Source of the DNA: an uncultured Syntrophobacteraceae bacterium
GTDB taxonomy: Bacteria; Desulfobacterota; Syntrophobacteria; Syntrophobacterales; Syntrophobacteraceae
NCBI GenBank assembly: GCA_937889795.1
Contig: CALBZH010000476.1
Coordinates: 1 to 10,479 of the forward strand
DNA: 10,479 nt
Direction of reading: 5' to 3'
A program made the position numbers and the translations under genes. The notes beneath the pieces are model-generated. The model was not told where the DNA came from, ran no database searches, and worked only from the letters and a program-made list of their open reading frames with translations. Each line of letters begins with the position of its first letter. The first letter of the stretch is position 1. Below, piece by piece: positions 1 through 7,268 of this stretch.

Positions 1-82
1 TCGTCTTCTCCAAACTGAGTCTGTACGGTTGAGCTCCGATCGGTGTCGTCGGTTGGAGGTCGGTCCCAAAGGGAGAAGTTGA

Positions 83-2311
83 ATGCGGACATGGCGGTCG
101 CATCTCAGTCTTCGTGCGGTGATTCTGTTCCTGGTGCTTCTGTCGGTGCTCCCCACCCTGTTGCTTGCATTTTATTCGAATTTCGAACAACGCTTCCTCG
201 GATTCGTCGAGCTGCAAAATGATCTCGAGCGGTTGATCCGACTGGAAGCGGCGACTCAAGGACGCCTGATCGAGGGCGGACGAGCGCTGCTGCTTGCGCT
301 GGCTCAGCTGGACGAAGTCCGCAAACCGGAGACGACGGAGTGCAGTGAGCTGTTCGGAAACCTCGTGTCCAAATACGGACACTACACGGTATTGGGCGTG
401 GTCGATCTCGAAGGAGCGATCCAGTGCAGCTCCCTTCCGGTCATGAGGCCGGTCGATTACAACAAGTTTCGGTGGTTTCGGGAGACCGTTGACAGCGCGG
501 AGTTTGTTGTGAGTGGACTGGAGCAGGATCCCATCACACTCGAGCCCACCGTTTTCCTCTCTTATCCCGTATTTGACAGAAAAGGGGTGCTCACGGCGGT
601 CGCCTTCGGTGGTCTCAATCTGATGGAAGTTGATCGCTCCATGATCGATGCAGGAGAATTCAGAGACACGATCTTCTTCTTTCTCGATAGCAGCGGAAGC
701 GCCTTGACGATTCAGCCCGATCAGGGAAGATGGATGGATCGATCTCAGGGAGAGAAGCGTTTGATCAAATCGATTCTCTCCAATCAGACCGGCGTCTTGC
801 GTGACGATCGTTTCGACGGTGTCGACCGGCTTTACAGCTACATGCGGCTGCAGGACCCTGTGGAAACTCCCCTGTTCATTTGCTTCGGGAGTCGGACCAA
901 GACGGCCCTCCAAAAGGCGGAGCGGTTGTTGCTGCGCAATCTCTTCGGGTTGCTGATCACCGCCTCTGCGGCATTGCTCCTTGCCTGGCTTTTTGGGAAG
1001 CATTTCATTGTCAAGCGGGTATCCGCCTTGCTGGCTGCCACGGGGAAGCTCGCCTCCGGAGACATGAGCATCAGAAGCGAATTTGCGGGCGGCATGGACG
1101 AGTTCAGTGACCTGGCCCGGGCATTCAATGAAATGGCCGCTTCGCTGGAAACCAAGACGCTTTTGCTGGGTCATGCCGAGGAGCGCTATCGTTCTTTGGT
1201 CGAGCAGATTCCCGCTGTGACTTACATGTACTCCTTGAGCTCCGAATCCGCCCCGATATTCATCAGTCCACAAGTTGAGCGGCTCCTCGGACTGACTCCC
1301 GAGGAATGCCAGAGCATGCCGGGCTGCTGGACCGGCCAGATTCATCCCGACGACAGGGACTATGTGCTCGCATCGTCTTGGCACGGGGGAGGCAATCGAG
1401 ACAAGTCGAGCTTCCATCTCGAGTACAGGATGCTGACGCGCGACGAGAAAACCATTTGGGTGTCCGACGAGGCGATTCCGGAGTACGATGAGGAGGGAAA
1501 CGTTCGATTCATCAGGGGGCTGGCAGTCGATGTCAGTGAGCGGCATCACGCGGAGGAGGTCCTCTTTGCCTATCAGGGCCAGCTTCGGTCGTTGGCTTCG
1601 CAGCTGTCGATGGCTGAGGAGCAGGAGCGGCGGCGCATTGCCTTGCAGCTGCACGACAGCATCGGACAGAAGTTGGCGATCCTGAGGATCAAGCTCGAAA
1701 CCCTGATGTCCGAAGTTTCCGGGGACTATCAGAGGGAGCAGCTATCGGCGCTCCACGAGCTCCTCGCTCAGATTATCCAGGAAACACGCTCCATGACTTA
1801 TCGGATCAGCTCTCCGATTCTCTACGAGCTGGGGTTGGAGGCGGCTCTGGAATGGTTGGCGGAAGAGTCTGAAAAGCAGTATGATCTCTACTGCACATTC
1901 AGCACGGACGGCGAGCCCAAGCCGCTGTCCGACGAAGTCCGCGGCCTGCTGTTCCAGGCGGTAAACGAATTGTTGATAAATGTTTCCAAGCATGCCAAGG
2001 TGAACGAGTGCCGCATTGACCTGCGCAGGGAAGGCGATTTCGTTGTTGCGTCCGTGGAAGACGACGGTATCGGGTTTGACGTGGCGCAAATCGTTCCCCA
2101 TTGGTGCAAGCGGGGAGGGTACGGGCTGTTCAGCATTCGAGAGCGACTGACCGGAATCGGGGGGAGCTTCAAACTGGAGTCCGAGCCAGGAAAAGGAACG
2201 TGCGTGACCCTTGTGGCGCCGCTTGGAAGCGAGGTGCAGGAGTCGCTCTCAGGAAGTGCGGTACGAGGCAGGAGGGATGCGGATGAAGGTACGTGTGTTG
2301 TTAGCCGATGA
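83..2311 (+). CDS. Membrane sensor histidine kinase (Cache-like, HAMP, PAS, HisKA_3, HATPase_c)
   Basis: This is the sensor of a two-component system. It should autophosphorylate on a histidine and pass the phosphate to the regulator encoded next. Seen in the 742-residue product: a membrane segment at about 12-31, a periplasmic stretch of about 250 residues that looks like a double Cache sensor, a second membrane segment at about 284-305, HAMP at about 306-358 and a PAS fold at about 370-488 ending in a DVSERHHAEE-type linker. The HisKA_3 box ERRRIALQLHDSIGQ carries the phosphoacceptor His524. HATPase_c follows with an N box (NELLINVSKHA, about 628-638), a G1 box (EDDGIGFD, 659-666) and a G2 box (GGYGLFSIRERL, 678-689). 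This HisKA_3 type belongs to the NarX/DegS-like kinases that pair with LuxR-type regulators. The ATG is preceded by GGGAGAAG. The 82 bases upstream show no promoter I would defend. The ligand is unknown; Cache domains often bind small organic acids or amino acids. Confidence 0.93.
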   Translation: MRTWRSHLSLRAVILFLVLLSVLPTLLLAFYSNFEQRFLGFVELQNDLERLIRLEAATQGRLIEGGRALLLALAQLDEVRKPETTECSELFGNLVSKYGHYTVLGVVDLEGAIQCSSLPVMRPVDYNKFRWFRETVDSAEFVVSGLEQDPITLEPTVFLSYPVFDRKGVLTAVAFGGLNLMEVDRSMIDAGEFRDTIFFFLDSSGSALTIQPDQGRWMDRSQGEKRLIKSILSNQTGVLRDDRFDGVDRLYSYMRLQDPVETPLFICFGSRTKTALQKAERLLLRNLFGLLITASAALLLAWLFGKHFIVKRVSALLAATGKLASGDMSIRSEFAGGMDEFSDLARAFNEMAASLETKTLLLGHAEERYRSLVEQIPAVTYMYSLSSESAPIFISPQVERLLGLTPEECQSMPGCWTGQIHPDDRDYVLASSWHGGGNRDKSSFHLEYRMLTRDEKTIWVSDEAIPEYDEEGNVRFIRGLAVDVSERHHAEEVLFAYQGQLRSLASQLSMAEEQERRRIALQLHDSIGQKLAILRIKLETLMSEVSGDYQREQLSALHELLAQIIQETRSMTYRISSPILYELGLEAALEWLAEESEKQYDLYCTFSTDGEPKPLSDEVRGLLFQAVNELLINVSKHAKVNECRIDLRREGDFVVASVEDDGIGFDVAQIVPHWCKRGGYGLFSIRERLTGIGGSFKLESEPGKGTCVTLVAPLGSEVQESLSGSAVRGRRDADEGTCVVSR
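2270..2275 (+). promoter_or_regulatory. Ribosome binding site deciding the regulator start
   Basis: A perfect AGGAGG lies inside the 3' end of the kinase gene. It is 7 bases before the ATG at 2283 and only 1 base before the ATG at 2277, so it favours 2283. The open frame could also start at 2211, but that would add 24 residues unlike any receiver domain. Confidence 0.75.
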
Positions 2312-2939
2312 CCATAAGATTGTGCGGGATGGCCTCAAGGCGCTTCTGGAAAAGGAATCGGACATGGAAGTCGTGGGGGAGGCCGACGGTGGGCTTCAGG
2401 CGGTCCGGCTGGCGCGAGAGCTGTCGCCGACCGTGATCGTGATGGACATCGCCATGCCCGATCTCAACGGCATTGAAGCCGCGCAGAAGATCCGGGAGCA
2501 CGATTCGGTGGTCAAGATCATCGCGCTCTCCATGCATTCGGACAAACGTTTCGTGGGGGGAATGCTCAGAGCTGGCGCATCCGGGTACCTGCTGAAAGAC
2601 TGCGCGTATGGCGAGCTGGCCAATGCGATTCGCTCGGTGATGAAGGATCAGACCTACCTGAGTCCGGGGATAGCCCATGTCGTCGTGGAAGGATACGTTC
2701 GAAACGTGGGCTCGCCAGGGCAGTCCGCGGCATCCGCCCTGACCCCCCGTGAGCGTGAAGTGCTCCAGTTGCTGGCAGAAGGAAAGGCGACGCGCGAGAT
2801 CGCCGCACTGCTCAAGCTGAGCGTTCGGACGGTGGAGACCCACCGGCAGCAAATCATGAACAAGCTCAATTTGCACAAAGCGGCTGAGCTCGTGAAATAT
2901 GCGATTCGTGAGGGAATGATTACGTTGGATAAACGATAG
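2283..2939 (+). CDS. NarL/FixJ-family response regulator
   Basis: This is a DNA-binding transcription factor activated by phosphorylation, partner of the preceding kinase. The 218-residue length is typical of the family. The receiver domain (about 1-120) shows the acidic pair D9-D10, the phosphoacceptor D55 in VIVMDIAMPDLNG, the switch-region S83 and the conserved K105 in GYLLKD. The C-terminal LuxR-type helix-turn-helix (about 152-210) starts ALTPREREVLQLLAEG and includes the recognition-helix region SVRTVETHRQQIMNKL. It overlaps the kinase gene by 29 bp, which implies translational coupling and co-expression. Its targets are not stated by the sequence. The cytochrome gene and the ligase-TRAP cluster just downstream are candidates by position only. 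Confidence 0.95.
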   Translation: MKVRVLLADDHKIVRDGLKALLEKESDMEVVGEADGGLQAVRLARELSPTVIVMDIAMPDLNGIEAAQKIREHDSVVKIIALSMHSDKRFVGGMLRAGASGYLLKDCAYGELANAIRSVMKDQTYLSPGIAHVVVEGYVRNVGSPGQSAASALTPREREVLQLLAEGKATREIAALLKLSVRTVETHRQQIMNKLNLHKAAELVKYAIREGMITLDKR

Positions 2940-2942
2940 GTT

Positions 2943-3044
2943 TCAAGGAATTGCGGTGTCTTCCCCGTCCCGCGCCACGATGTCGATCATCCGAGCGACC
3001 AGCACGGTATTGGGAGCCCCTCGGGGGAAGGCAACAGAGCTGGC
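2943..3044 (-). other. In-frame open tail after the cytochrome stop; possible decayed C-terminus
   Basis: Reading on the minus strand in the frame of the cytochrome gene, after its two TGA codons (3059-3057 and 3047-3045), 33 sense codons follow before TGA at 2945-2943. The peptide runs from ASSVAFPRGAPNTV through LVARMIDIVARDG to EDTAIP. Its codons look like normal GC-rich coding sequence (GTG CTG GTC, ATC GAC ATC GTG). I do not recognise the peptide and there is no start codon with a ribosome binding site, so it may be a former C-terminal extension, a remnant of a lost gene or chance. The rest of the 117-bp convergent spacer holds no classical terminator with a T tract. Confidence 0.25.
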
Positions 3045-3067
3045 TCAGCGCCCCGCTCAGCGGGCGC
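3043..3067. repeat. 12-bp tandem duplication and stem-loop over the cytochrome stop codon
   Basis: GCTCAGCG occurs at 3043-3050 and again at 3055-3062, separated by CCCC. This gives a 12-bp period and duplicates the minus-strand CGC TGA, so two in-frame TGA codons lie four codons apart. The same place can fold into a hairpin: GCGCCC (3048-3053) pairs with GGGCGC (3062-3067) around an 8-base loop. No T tract follows on either strand, so a classical intrinsic terminator is not supported. Confidence 0.5.
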
Positions 3068-4040
3068 GAATCTCCGTCGCGTGGATCGCGCCATTGTCGT
3101 TCACGACACCTCTGACTTCCACGTAAGCTCCGATGGCCGGCTTCTTCTTGATCCGCGTCTTCCCGTCCACCTCGAAAGCCATCCCGTCGATCGACCAATG
3201 GTCAGTCAGCGTCCCGCCCAAGCGAACCTTGGAGCCAACGGGCAGGGGGGCCGCTTTGCCAGTGTTGTCCCGTGCCCCTTCATCAATCCACAAGGCGATC
3301 AAGTCCGTCTCCGCGGCATCGAGGTAAGGGGGGCCGTCCATCGGCATCCGTGGACGCGACTGCCCTAGGAGCGATCGGAGCAGAGCGCTTGCTTTGGACA
3401 TGCCCGGGATCACAATGGGACGCTCTCCCCCATGGATCACGGCCTCATAGCTGTCCATGCGAATGCCTTCCGGAGGGGGGCCGAGCTGCCCCTTCGCCGC
3501 GTGACATTTCACGCATCGTGCCTGAAAGATCGGGGCAACTTGCCCGTAGCGGACCTGCTGAGGGGCACTGGGGGATGCCATCGGCTGCTCCACCGATGTC
3601 CGCTGCTCTCCAGCGGTGGAGCCTCCCTCTTTCGCACCGGCCTTGATCCACTGCTCAATGACCATAATCTTGTCTTCCGGCATCCACGGCGGTCCCGACA
3701 TGGGCATACGGGGCTCGCTCAGACCGCGCAGGCGGCGGATGATCTCACTCTTTTCTGGGTTGCCCGGAACGACGGCCGGGCCCGACTTGCCGCCCTTCAT
3801 AAGGCCGGCGTAGCCGTCGAGCCGCAAGCCTCCAGCAGGCGAAGGCGGGGCGTGGCACAAGGTGCAGCTGTCGGACAAGATGGCTGAAACCTGGCCGAAG
3901 CTCGGATCGCTTGCCGTCGGTTGCGTCGTTTGTTGGGCGAGAAGGAGGCTGCTTTCGGCTATGCCGTTGCTGGAGTGGGCCGGCCCTTGCATCGGGGCGA
4001 GGAAAGCCACCGTCAGGCAAATCGCCAGGGTACGGATCAT
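3057..4040 (-). CDS. Secreted dihaem c-type cytochrome with C-terminal beta-rich domain
   Basis: This is probably a periplasmic electron-carrier or haem-sensing protein. The 327-residue product starts with a signal peptide (MIRTLAICLTVAFLAPMQ). It then has two similar modules, each with one haem c site and a downstream methionine-rich motif: CTLCH at 59-63 with RMPMSGPP at 111-118, and CVKCH at 176-180 with RMPMDGPP at 231-238. The methionines are plausible axial ligands. A spacer of about 30 residues rich in Ser, Glu and Gln joins the modules, which look like an internal duplication related to planctomycete-type cytochrome C domains. Residues about 265-327 are a glycine- and valine-rich beta segment (VGSKVRLGGTL to GAIHATEIRAR) resembling the small OB-like DUF5666 proteins. 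The start is set by AAGGAGG at 4053-4047, six bases before the ATG. It is transcribed alone, convergent to the regulator and divergent from the ligase cluster. Its redox partner is unknown. Confidence 0.85.
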   Translation of the reverse strand: MIRTLAICLTVAFLAPMQGPAHSSNGIAESSLLLAQQTTQPTASDPSFGQVSAILSDSCTLCHAPPSPAGGLRLDGYAGLMKGGKSGPAVVPGNPEKSEIIRRLRGLSEPRMPMSGPPWMPEDKIMVIEQWIKAGAKEGGSTAGEQRTSVEQPMASPSAPQQVRYGQVAPIFQARCVKCHAAKGQLGPPPEGIRMDSYEAVIHGGERPIVIPGMSKASALLRSLLGQSRPRMPMDGPPYLDAAETDLIALWIDEGARDNTGKAAPLPVGSKVRLGGTLTDHWSIDGMAFEVDGKTRIKKKPAIGAYVEVRGVVNDNGAIHATEIRAR

Positions 4041-4107
4041 CAGAATCCTCCTTGATTTGAGGGGTTGGGGATTGTCGACTCAGACCAGCTCACCTGGAAA
4101 TGGTGCT

Positions 4108-4136
4108 ATCATACTGCTTTTTTCGAGCCTTGTGAA
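4108..4136 (-). promoter_or_regulatory. Sigma70-like promoter of the cytochrome gene
   Basis: On the minus strand, TTCACA (4136-4131) and TATGAT (4113-4108) are separated by exactly 17 bases. Each box matches five of six consensus bases, and an A-rich run lies in the spacer. Transcription would start near 4101, giving a leader of about 60 bases. An inverted repeat CACC (4091-4094) / GGTG (4102-4105) sits over the predicted start point and could be an operator, but it is short. Confidence 0.6.
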
Positions 4137-4182
4137 GGATGTGGCAGCACTGGAGCCCTTGGCGGCCGGCCCTCATGAGTGA

Positions 4183-4211
4183 TTGAGGTGAACGGGGTTA
4201 CGTGGTATGTG
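4183..4211 (+). promoter_or_regulatory. Weak candidate promoter for the ligase-TRAP cluster
   Basis: TTGAGG (4183-4188) and TATGTG (4206-4211) are 17 bases apart, with TG one base before the second box as in extended -10 promoters. The -10 box matches the consensus in only three positions. It is the best candidate I see between the cytochrome promoter and the ATG at 4265. The remainder of the 4041-4264 gap shows no gene. Confidence 0.25.
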
Positions 4212-4264
4212 CTTGGTCAGTTTAGGATCCGACCCAGTTTACTGAATTCGATGGCGGGGGAAGT

Positions 4265-6325
4265 ATGAATCGATTCTATCAAGCCAAGAGCGTTGCGGTT
4301 ATTGGAGTCTCTGCCTCCGAGGGGAACATGGGGCGCGCGATCGTGTACAACCTCTTGGAGTTTCGTTTTCAGGGAGTCATCTACCTGGTGGGGCCGAAGG
4401 GCGGGTCCTTCTTGGGACACAAAATCCATCCGAGCGTCCTCGACATTCCTGATCCGGTGGACCTTGCTGCCGTGCTGGTGCCCGCGGCCGCCGTGCCTCA
4501 AGTGCTTCGTGAGTGCGGCGAGAAGGGGATTCGGAGGGTGGTTGTGCAGTCGGCGGGCTTCCGGGAGCTGGCCCAGGACCGGGTTGAGCTCGAGAACGAA
4601 ATCCGAAGTATTCTCGCTTCTTTCAACATGCGCATGATCGGTCCCAACTGCATCGGGATCATCAACCGCAAGACGGGCCTGGCCGTGCCATTCATGCCGT
4701 TCAAAGCCGAAGCCCCCTTGGGGCGGGTGTCCATCGTCTCCCAAAGCGGGGGGGTGGGTGCCATGATGATCAATTCGCTGGCCATGGAGAATCTTGGCTT
4801 CAGTAAGTTTGCCAGCATCGGGAACAAGCTGGACGTGAACGAAGCGGATTTCGAGGAATACCTCATCGCCGACGACGAAACGGACATCGTGTTCCTGTAC
4901 CTCGAGGGAATTGCGGATGGGCGGCGTCTCATGGAGCTCGCGCAGCGCTCCCGCAAGCCCATCATCGTTCACAAATCAAACAAGGGCGGTGCGGGCGCCG
5001 TGATCGCGCGGTCCCATTCCGCGTCGCTGACGGCGGACGATCGCGTGGTCGATGCCGCTTTTAGGCAATGCGGGATCATCCGGATTCGTGAGCAGCGCGA
5101 AGGCCTTGAGATGATCAAGGGGCTCACGCTGCCCCCCGCGCTTGGAAACAGACTGGCCATCATCTCCCGTTCCGGAGGGCACGCCGTGATGGCGGCTGAT
5201 GCTGCTGACGACTTCCAATTCGTCCTGCCCGACTTTCCCGCCGAGGTCACAACCCTGGTGCAGCAGAAGTCTCGGGCTCAGGTGATTCAGCCCCACAACC
5301 CGTTGGACCTTGGGGACCTTTTCGACTTGTCCCTCTATCGGACATTGGCGGATGTGACCCTGCAGCGTGAGGACATCCACGGCCTCGTGTTCATTCACAA
5401 TTACCAGGGAGTGGTGGACTCCGCGGAATCACGAGCCCTTCTCGTGAGTCTTGGCGAGCTGATCGAAAAACACGGCAAGCCGCTCGCCCTGTGCGTGTTC
5501 ACGGGCCTCGAGGAGGGCGACTACATACGCAGGACGCTCCGCTTCCCGGTCTTCACCGACCCCCGAGAGGCGGTTCGTGCCCTCGCTCTGAATCGGGACT
5601 GGAGGAAGCAGCCGCCGCTGCCTTTCCCTGACGAGCGGCCGGTGGGCGTGGCGATGGAGAAGGCCCGGAGCGCTCTCGAATCTGCCCCGGCTGGCATGAT
5701 TGCACCAGACGTGCTGGCCTCCGTCCTGAGCGCGTATGGGATCCCACTGACGCCGTGTCGCGTCGTTGAGCACAGTCACGAAGCGCTCCTTGCAGCCCGG
5801 GAGATCGGCTTGCCGGTGGCGTTGAAGACGGCCGAGCCCGACGTTATCCACAAGAGTGATGCGGGCGGAGTGGTGCTCAACGTAAACGATGACGCGAGTG
5901 TCGAGAAGGAGTACGCCCGGTTGACCCGGTTCGGGTTACGCGTCATGGTGCAGAGAATGGCCGAGGAAGGGCTCGAATGGCTCATTGGGGGGCGGCAGGA
6001 TGAGGTGTTCGGGCCGGTCCTGGTGGTGGGATTGGGCGGCGTATACGTGGAAATCTTGAATGAGACGGGGCTTCGGGTGGCGCCCGTTTCCAGGGAGGAA
6101 GCCGCCCGCATGCTCGATGAGCTCAAAGGGGCACCGCTCCTCGACGGGGTCCGGGGACGGCCACCCCTGGACCGGGAAGCGCTGCTGGATGTCATCGAGC
6201 GTGTTTCGTGGCTACTGTGGGATTTTCCTGAAATTCGCGAGCTGGACTGCAACCCGATTCGTGTCTACGAGTCGGGGTGTCTCGCGCTGGATTGGCGTGC
6301 GGTGAAAGAGGGGAGCGCCAACTAA
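4265..6325 (+). CDS. ADP-forming acyl-CoA ligase (acetate-CoA ligase family, fused alpha-beta)
   Basis: This enzyme couples a carboxylate and CoA to an acyl-CoA with ATP going to ADP and phosphate, or runs in reverse to make ATP. The 686 residues contain all parts in one chain. A CoA-binding Rossmann domain (about 5-130) starts KSVAVIGVSASEGNMGRA and includes IGPNCIG (125-131). A succinyl-CoA-synthetase-like domain follows, with SQSGGVGA (159-166) and the expected phosphohistidine His251 in ARSHSASLT. A further ligase domain with SRSGGHAV (301-308) comes next. A C-terminal ATP-grasp domain (about 475-680) has YGIPLTP, HKSDAGGV (529-536), FGPVLVVGLGG (582-592) and ELDCNPI (659-665). No acetyltransferase domain is attached, so it is not a Pat-type lysine acetyltransferase. 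The start sits close behind GGGGGAAG and fits the family's usual N-terminus. The isomerase and TRAP genes downstream suggest that its substrate is an imported organic acid rather than plain acetate. The substrate itself is not deducible. Confidence 0.92.
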   Translation: MNRFYQAKSVAVIGVSASEGNMGRAIVYNLLEFRFQGVIYLVGPKGGSFLGHKIHPSVLDIPDPVDLAAVLVPAAAVPQVLRECGEKGIRRVVVQSAGFRELAQDRVELENEIRSILASFNMRMIGPNCIGIINRKTGLAVPFMPFKAEAPLGRVSIVSQSGGVGAMMINSLAMENLGFSKFASIGNKLDVNEADFEEYLIADDETDIVFLYLEGIADGRRLMELAQRSRKPIIVHKSNKGGAGAVIARSHSASLTADDRVVDAAFRQCGIIRIREQREGLEMIKGLTLPPALGNRLAIISRSGGHAVMAADAADDFQFVLPDFPAEVTTLVQQKSRAQVIQPHNPLDLGDLFDLSLYRTLADVTLQREDIHGLVFIHNYQGVVDSAESRALLVSLGELIEKHGKPLALCVFTGLEEGDYIRRTLRFPVFTDPREAVRALALNRDWRKQPPLPFPDERPVGVAMEKARSALESAPAGMIAPDVLASVLSAYGIPLTPCRVVEHSHEALLAAREIGLPVALKTAEPDVIHKSDAGGVVLNVNDDASVEKEYARLTRFGLRVMVQRMAEEGLEWLIGGRQDEVFGPVLVVGLGGVYVEILNETGLRVAPVSREEAARMLDELKGAPLLDGVRGRPPLDREALLDVIERVSWLLWDFPEIRELDCNPIRVYESGCLALDWRAVKEGSAN

Positions 6326-6342
6326 GGCGATCGGCGGTCGCC
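6326..6342 (+). other. Small intergenic hairpin after the ligase stop
   Basis: GGCGA (6326-6330) can pair with TCGCC (6338-6342), with a possible extra G-U pair inside. It begins directly after the TAA of the ligase gene. It lacks a T tract, so it is more likely an mRNA processing or stability element, or chance, than a terminator. Confidence 0.25.
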
Positions 6343-6369
6343 CCGAGAGCGCACGATGGGGAGTGGAGG

Positions 6370-7227
6370 ATGAAATTCGCTTTCAGTACGAGCACGTTTC
6401 GAACGCTGGCATTGAATGAGGCCATCGAGGCCATTGCAAGGGGTGGATTTACTGCGGTGGAGCTCATGGCCGACCGTCCCCATGCCTTTCCGGAGGACGT
6501 GAAAGCGGCCCAAGTGGCGACAATGAATGAGTGCATGGAGCGCCGCAAGGTCAAGATTATTAATCTGAATGCGTCCTGCTCAACGGCACTCGGCACCCGC
6601 AACCACCCCTCCTGGCTCGAGGAGGACTGGAAGGCCCGCGAGACGCGGATTCGCTACACCCTGGACGCACTCCGCCTCGCCTCAGCCATGGGGATTCCCA
6701 CCGTGACGACACAAGGGGGAGGTCCGATCCCGGAGACGATGAGCCAGACCGAGGCGTGGAGGCTCTTTGTGGCGAACATGGAACGGGCGCTTCCGCTTGC
6801 CAGGAAGCTGGGCATCACGCTTCTGATCCAGGCCGAGCCGGGCTTCCTCCTCGAGCAGCCCGATAAGGTTCTCGCTTTTCTGGACGAGCTCAAATTCGAT
6901 GAGCGGCTGCGCGTCGATTTCAATGTGGGGCATTTCTATTGCGCCGGAGTTGATCCGTGCGATGCCTGGGAGCTTCTGAAAAAATATACGGCTCACATTC
7001 ACATCGCGGATGTGCCCGTCGATCGCAAGCAGCATCATGTGCAGCTGGGCGAGGGGAGCATCGACCTGGGCAAGCTCCTCAAATCGGTGGATACCGCGGA
7101 CTACCAGGGCTATGTCAGCATCAAGATGGATGTGTACGATCAGGAGCCCGGAGAGCTGGTCTGTGGTGCCGTAGGCTACCTGCACCGGAACGGGTACCTG
7201 GCAAAGCTGCCCGAAGGCTGTGTGTAA
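6370..7227 (+). CDS. Sugar phosphate isomerase/epimerase-like TIM-barrel protein
   Basis: This belongs to the xylose-isomerase-like / AP-endonuclease-2 superfamily, whose members are metal-dependent isomerases or epimerases (hydroxypyruvate isomerase, tagatose epimerase, IolE-like dehydratases). The 285-residue product has the expected barrel signatures: FSTSTF at strand 1, GFTAVELMAD (26-35), LLIQAEPG with metal-ligand candidate E156, RVDFNVGHFYCAG with D183 and H188, AHIHIADV with H211, and QLGEGSIDL (225-233). In the last strand (GYVSIKMDVYD) the place where relatives carry a metal-binding glutamate is Lys252, with Asp254 two residues on. The start at 6370 is chosen because GGGGAG lies six bases upstream and the barrel begins immediately; the frame is open back to 6277 but that part overlaps the ligase. 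It lies 44 bp after the ligase and 41 bp before dctP. The substrate is unknown; a hydroxy or keto acid brought in by the transporter is an inference. Confidence 0.85.
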   Translation: MKFAFSTSTFRTLALNEAIEAIARGGFTAVELMADRPHAFPEDVKAAQVATMNECMERRKVKIINLNASCSTALGTRNHPSWLEEDWKARETRIRYTLDALRLASAMGIPTVTTQGGGPIPETMSQTEAWRLFVANMERALPLARKLGITLLIQAEPGFLLEQPDKVLAFLDELKFDERLRVDFNVGHFYCAGVDPCDAWELLKKYTAHIHIADVPVDRKQHHVQLGEGSIDLGKLLKSVDTADYQGYVSIKMDVYDQEPGELVCGAVGYLHRNGYLAKLPEGCV

Positions 7228-7268
7228 TCGCGACACGGTTTCCCATGAATGAATAACAGGAGGACACG

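Noticed and set aside
2211..2282. An N-terminal extension of the response regulator to an ATG at 2211
   Set aside because: The extra residues are Arg-rich kinase-gene shadow, and AGGAGG at 2270-2275 points to the ATG at 2283.
3043..3067. Intrinsic terminator between the convergent regulator and cytochrome genes
   Set aside because: A stem of six G-C pairs exists, but no T tract follows on either strand.
4251..4268. A five-codon upstream frame (ATG GCG GGG GAA GTA TGA) overlapping the ligase ATG
   Set aside because: The ATGA overlap is suggestive of coupling, but no ribosome binding site precedes the ATG at 4251 and so short a frame is easily chance.
4217..4972. A 251-codon minus-strand open frame opposite the ligase
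   Set aside because: It is antisense to strongly conserved CoA-binding motifs of the ligase and has no protein-like motif of its own.
6277..6369. An N-terminal extension of the isomerase into the ligase gene
   Set aside because: The barrel's first strand begins at the ATG at 6370, which has its own GGGGAG at good spacing.
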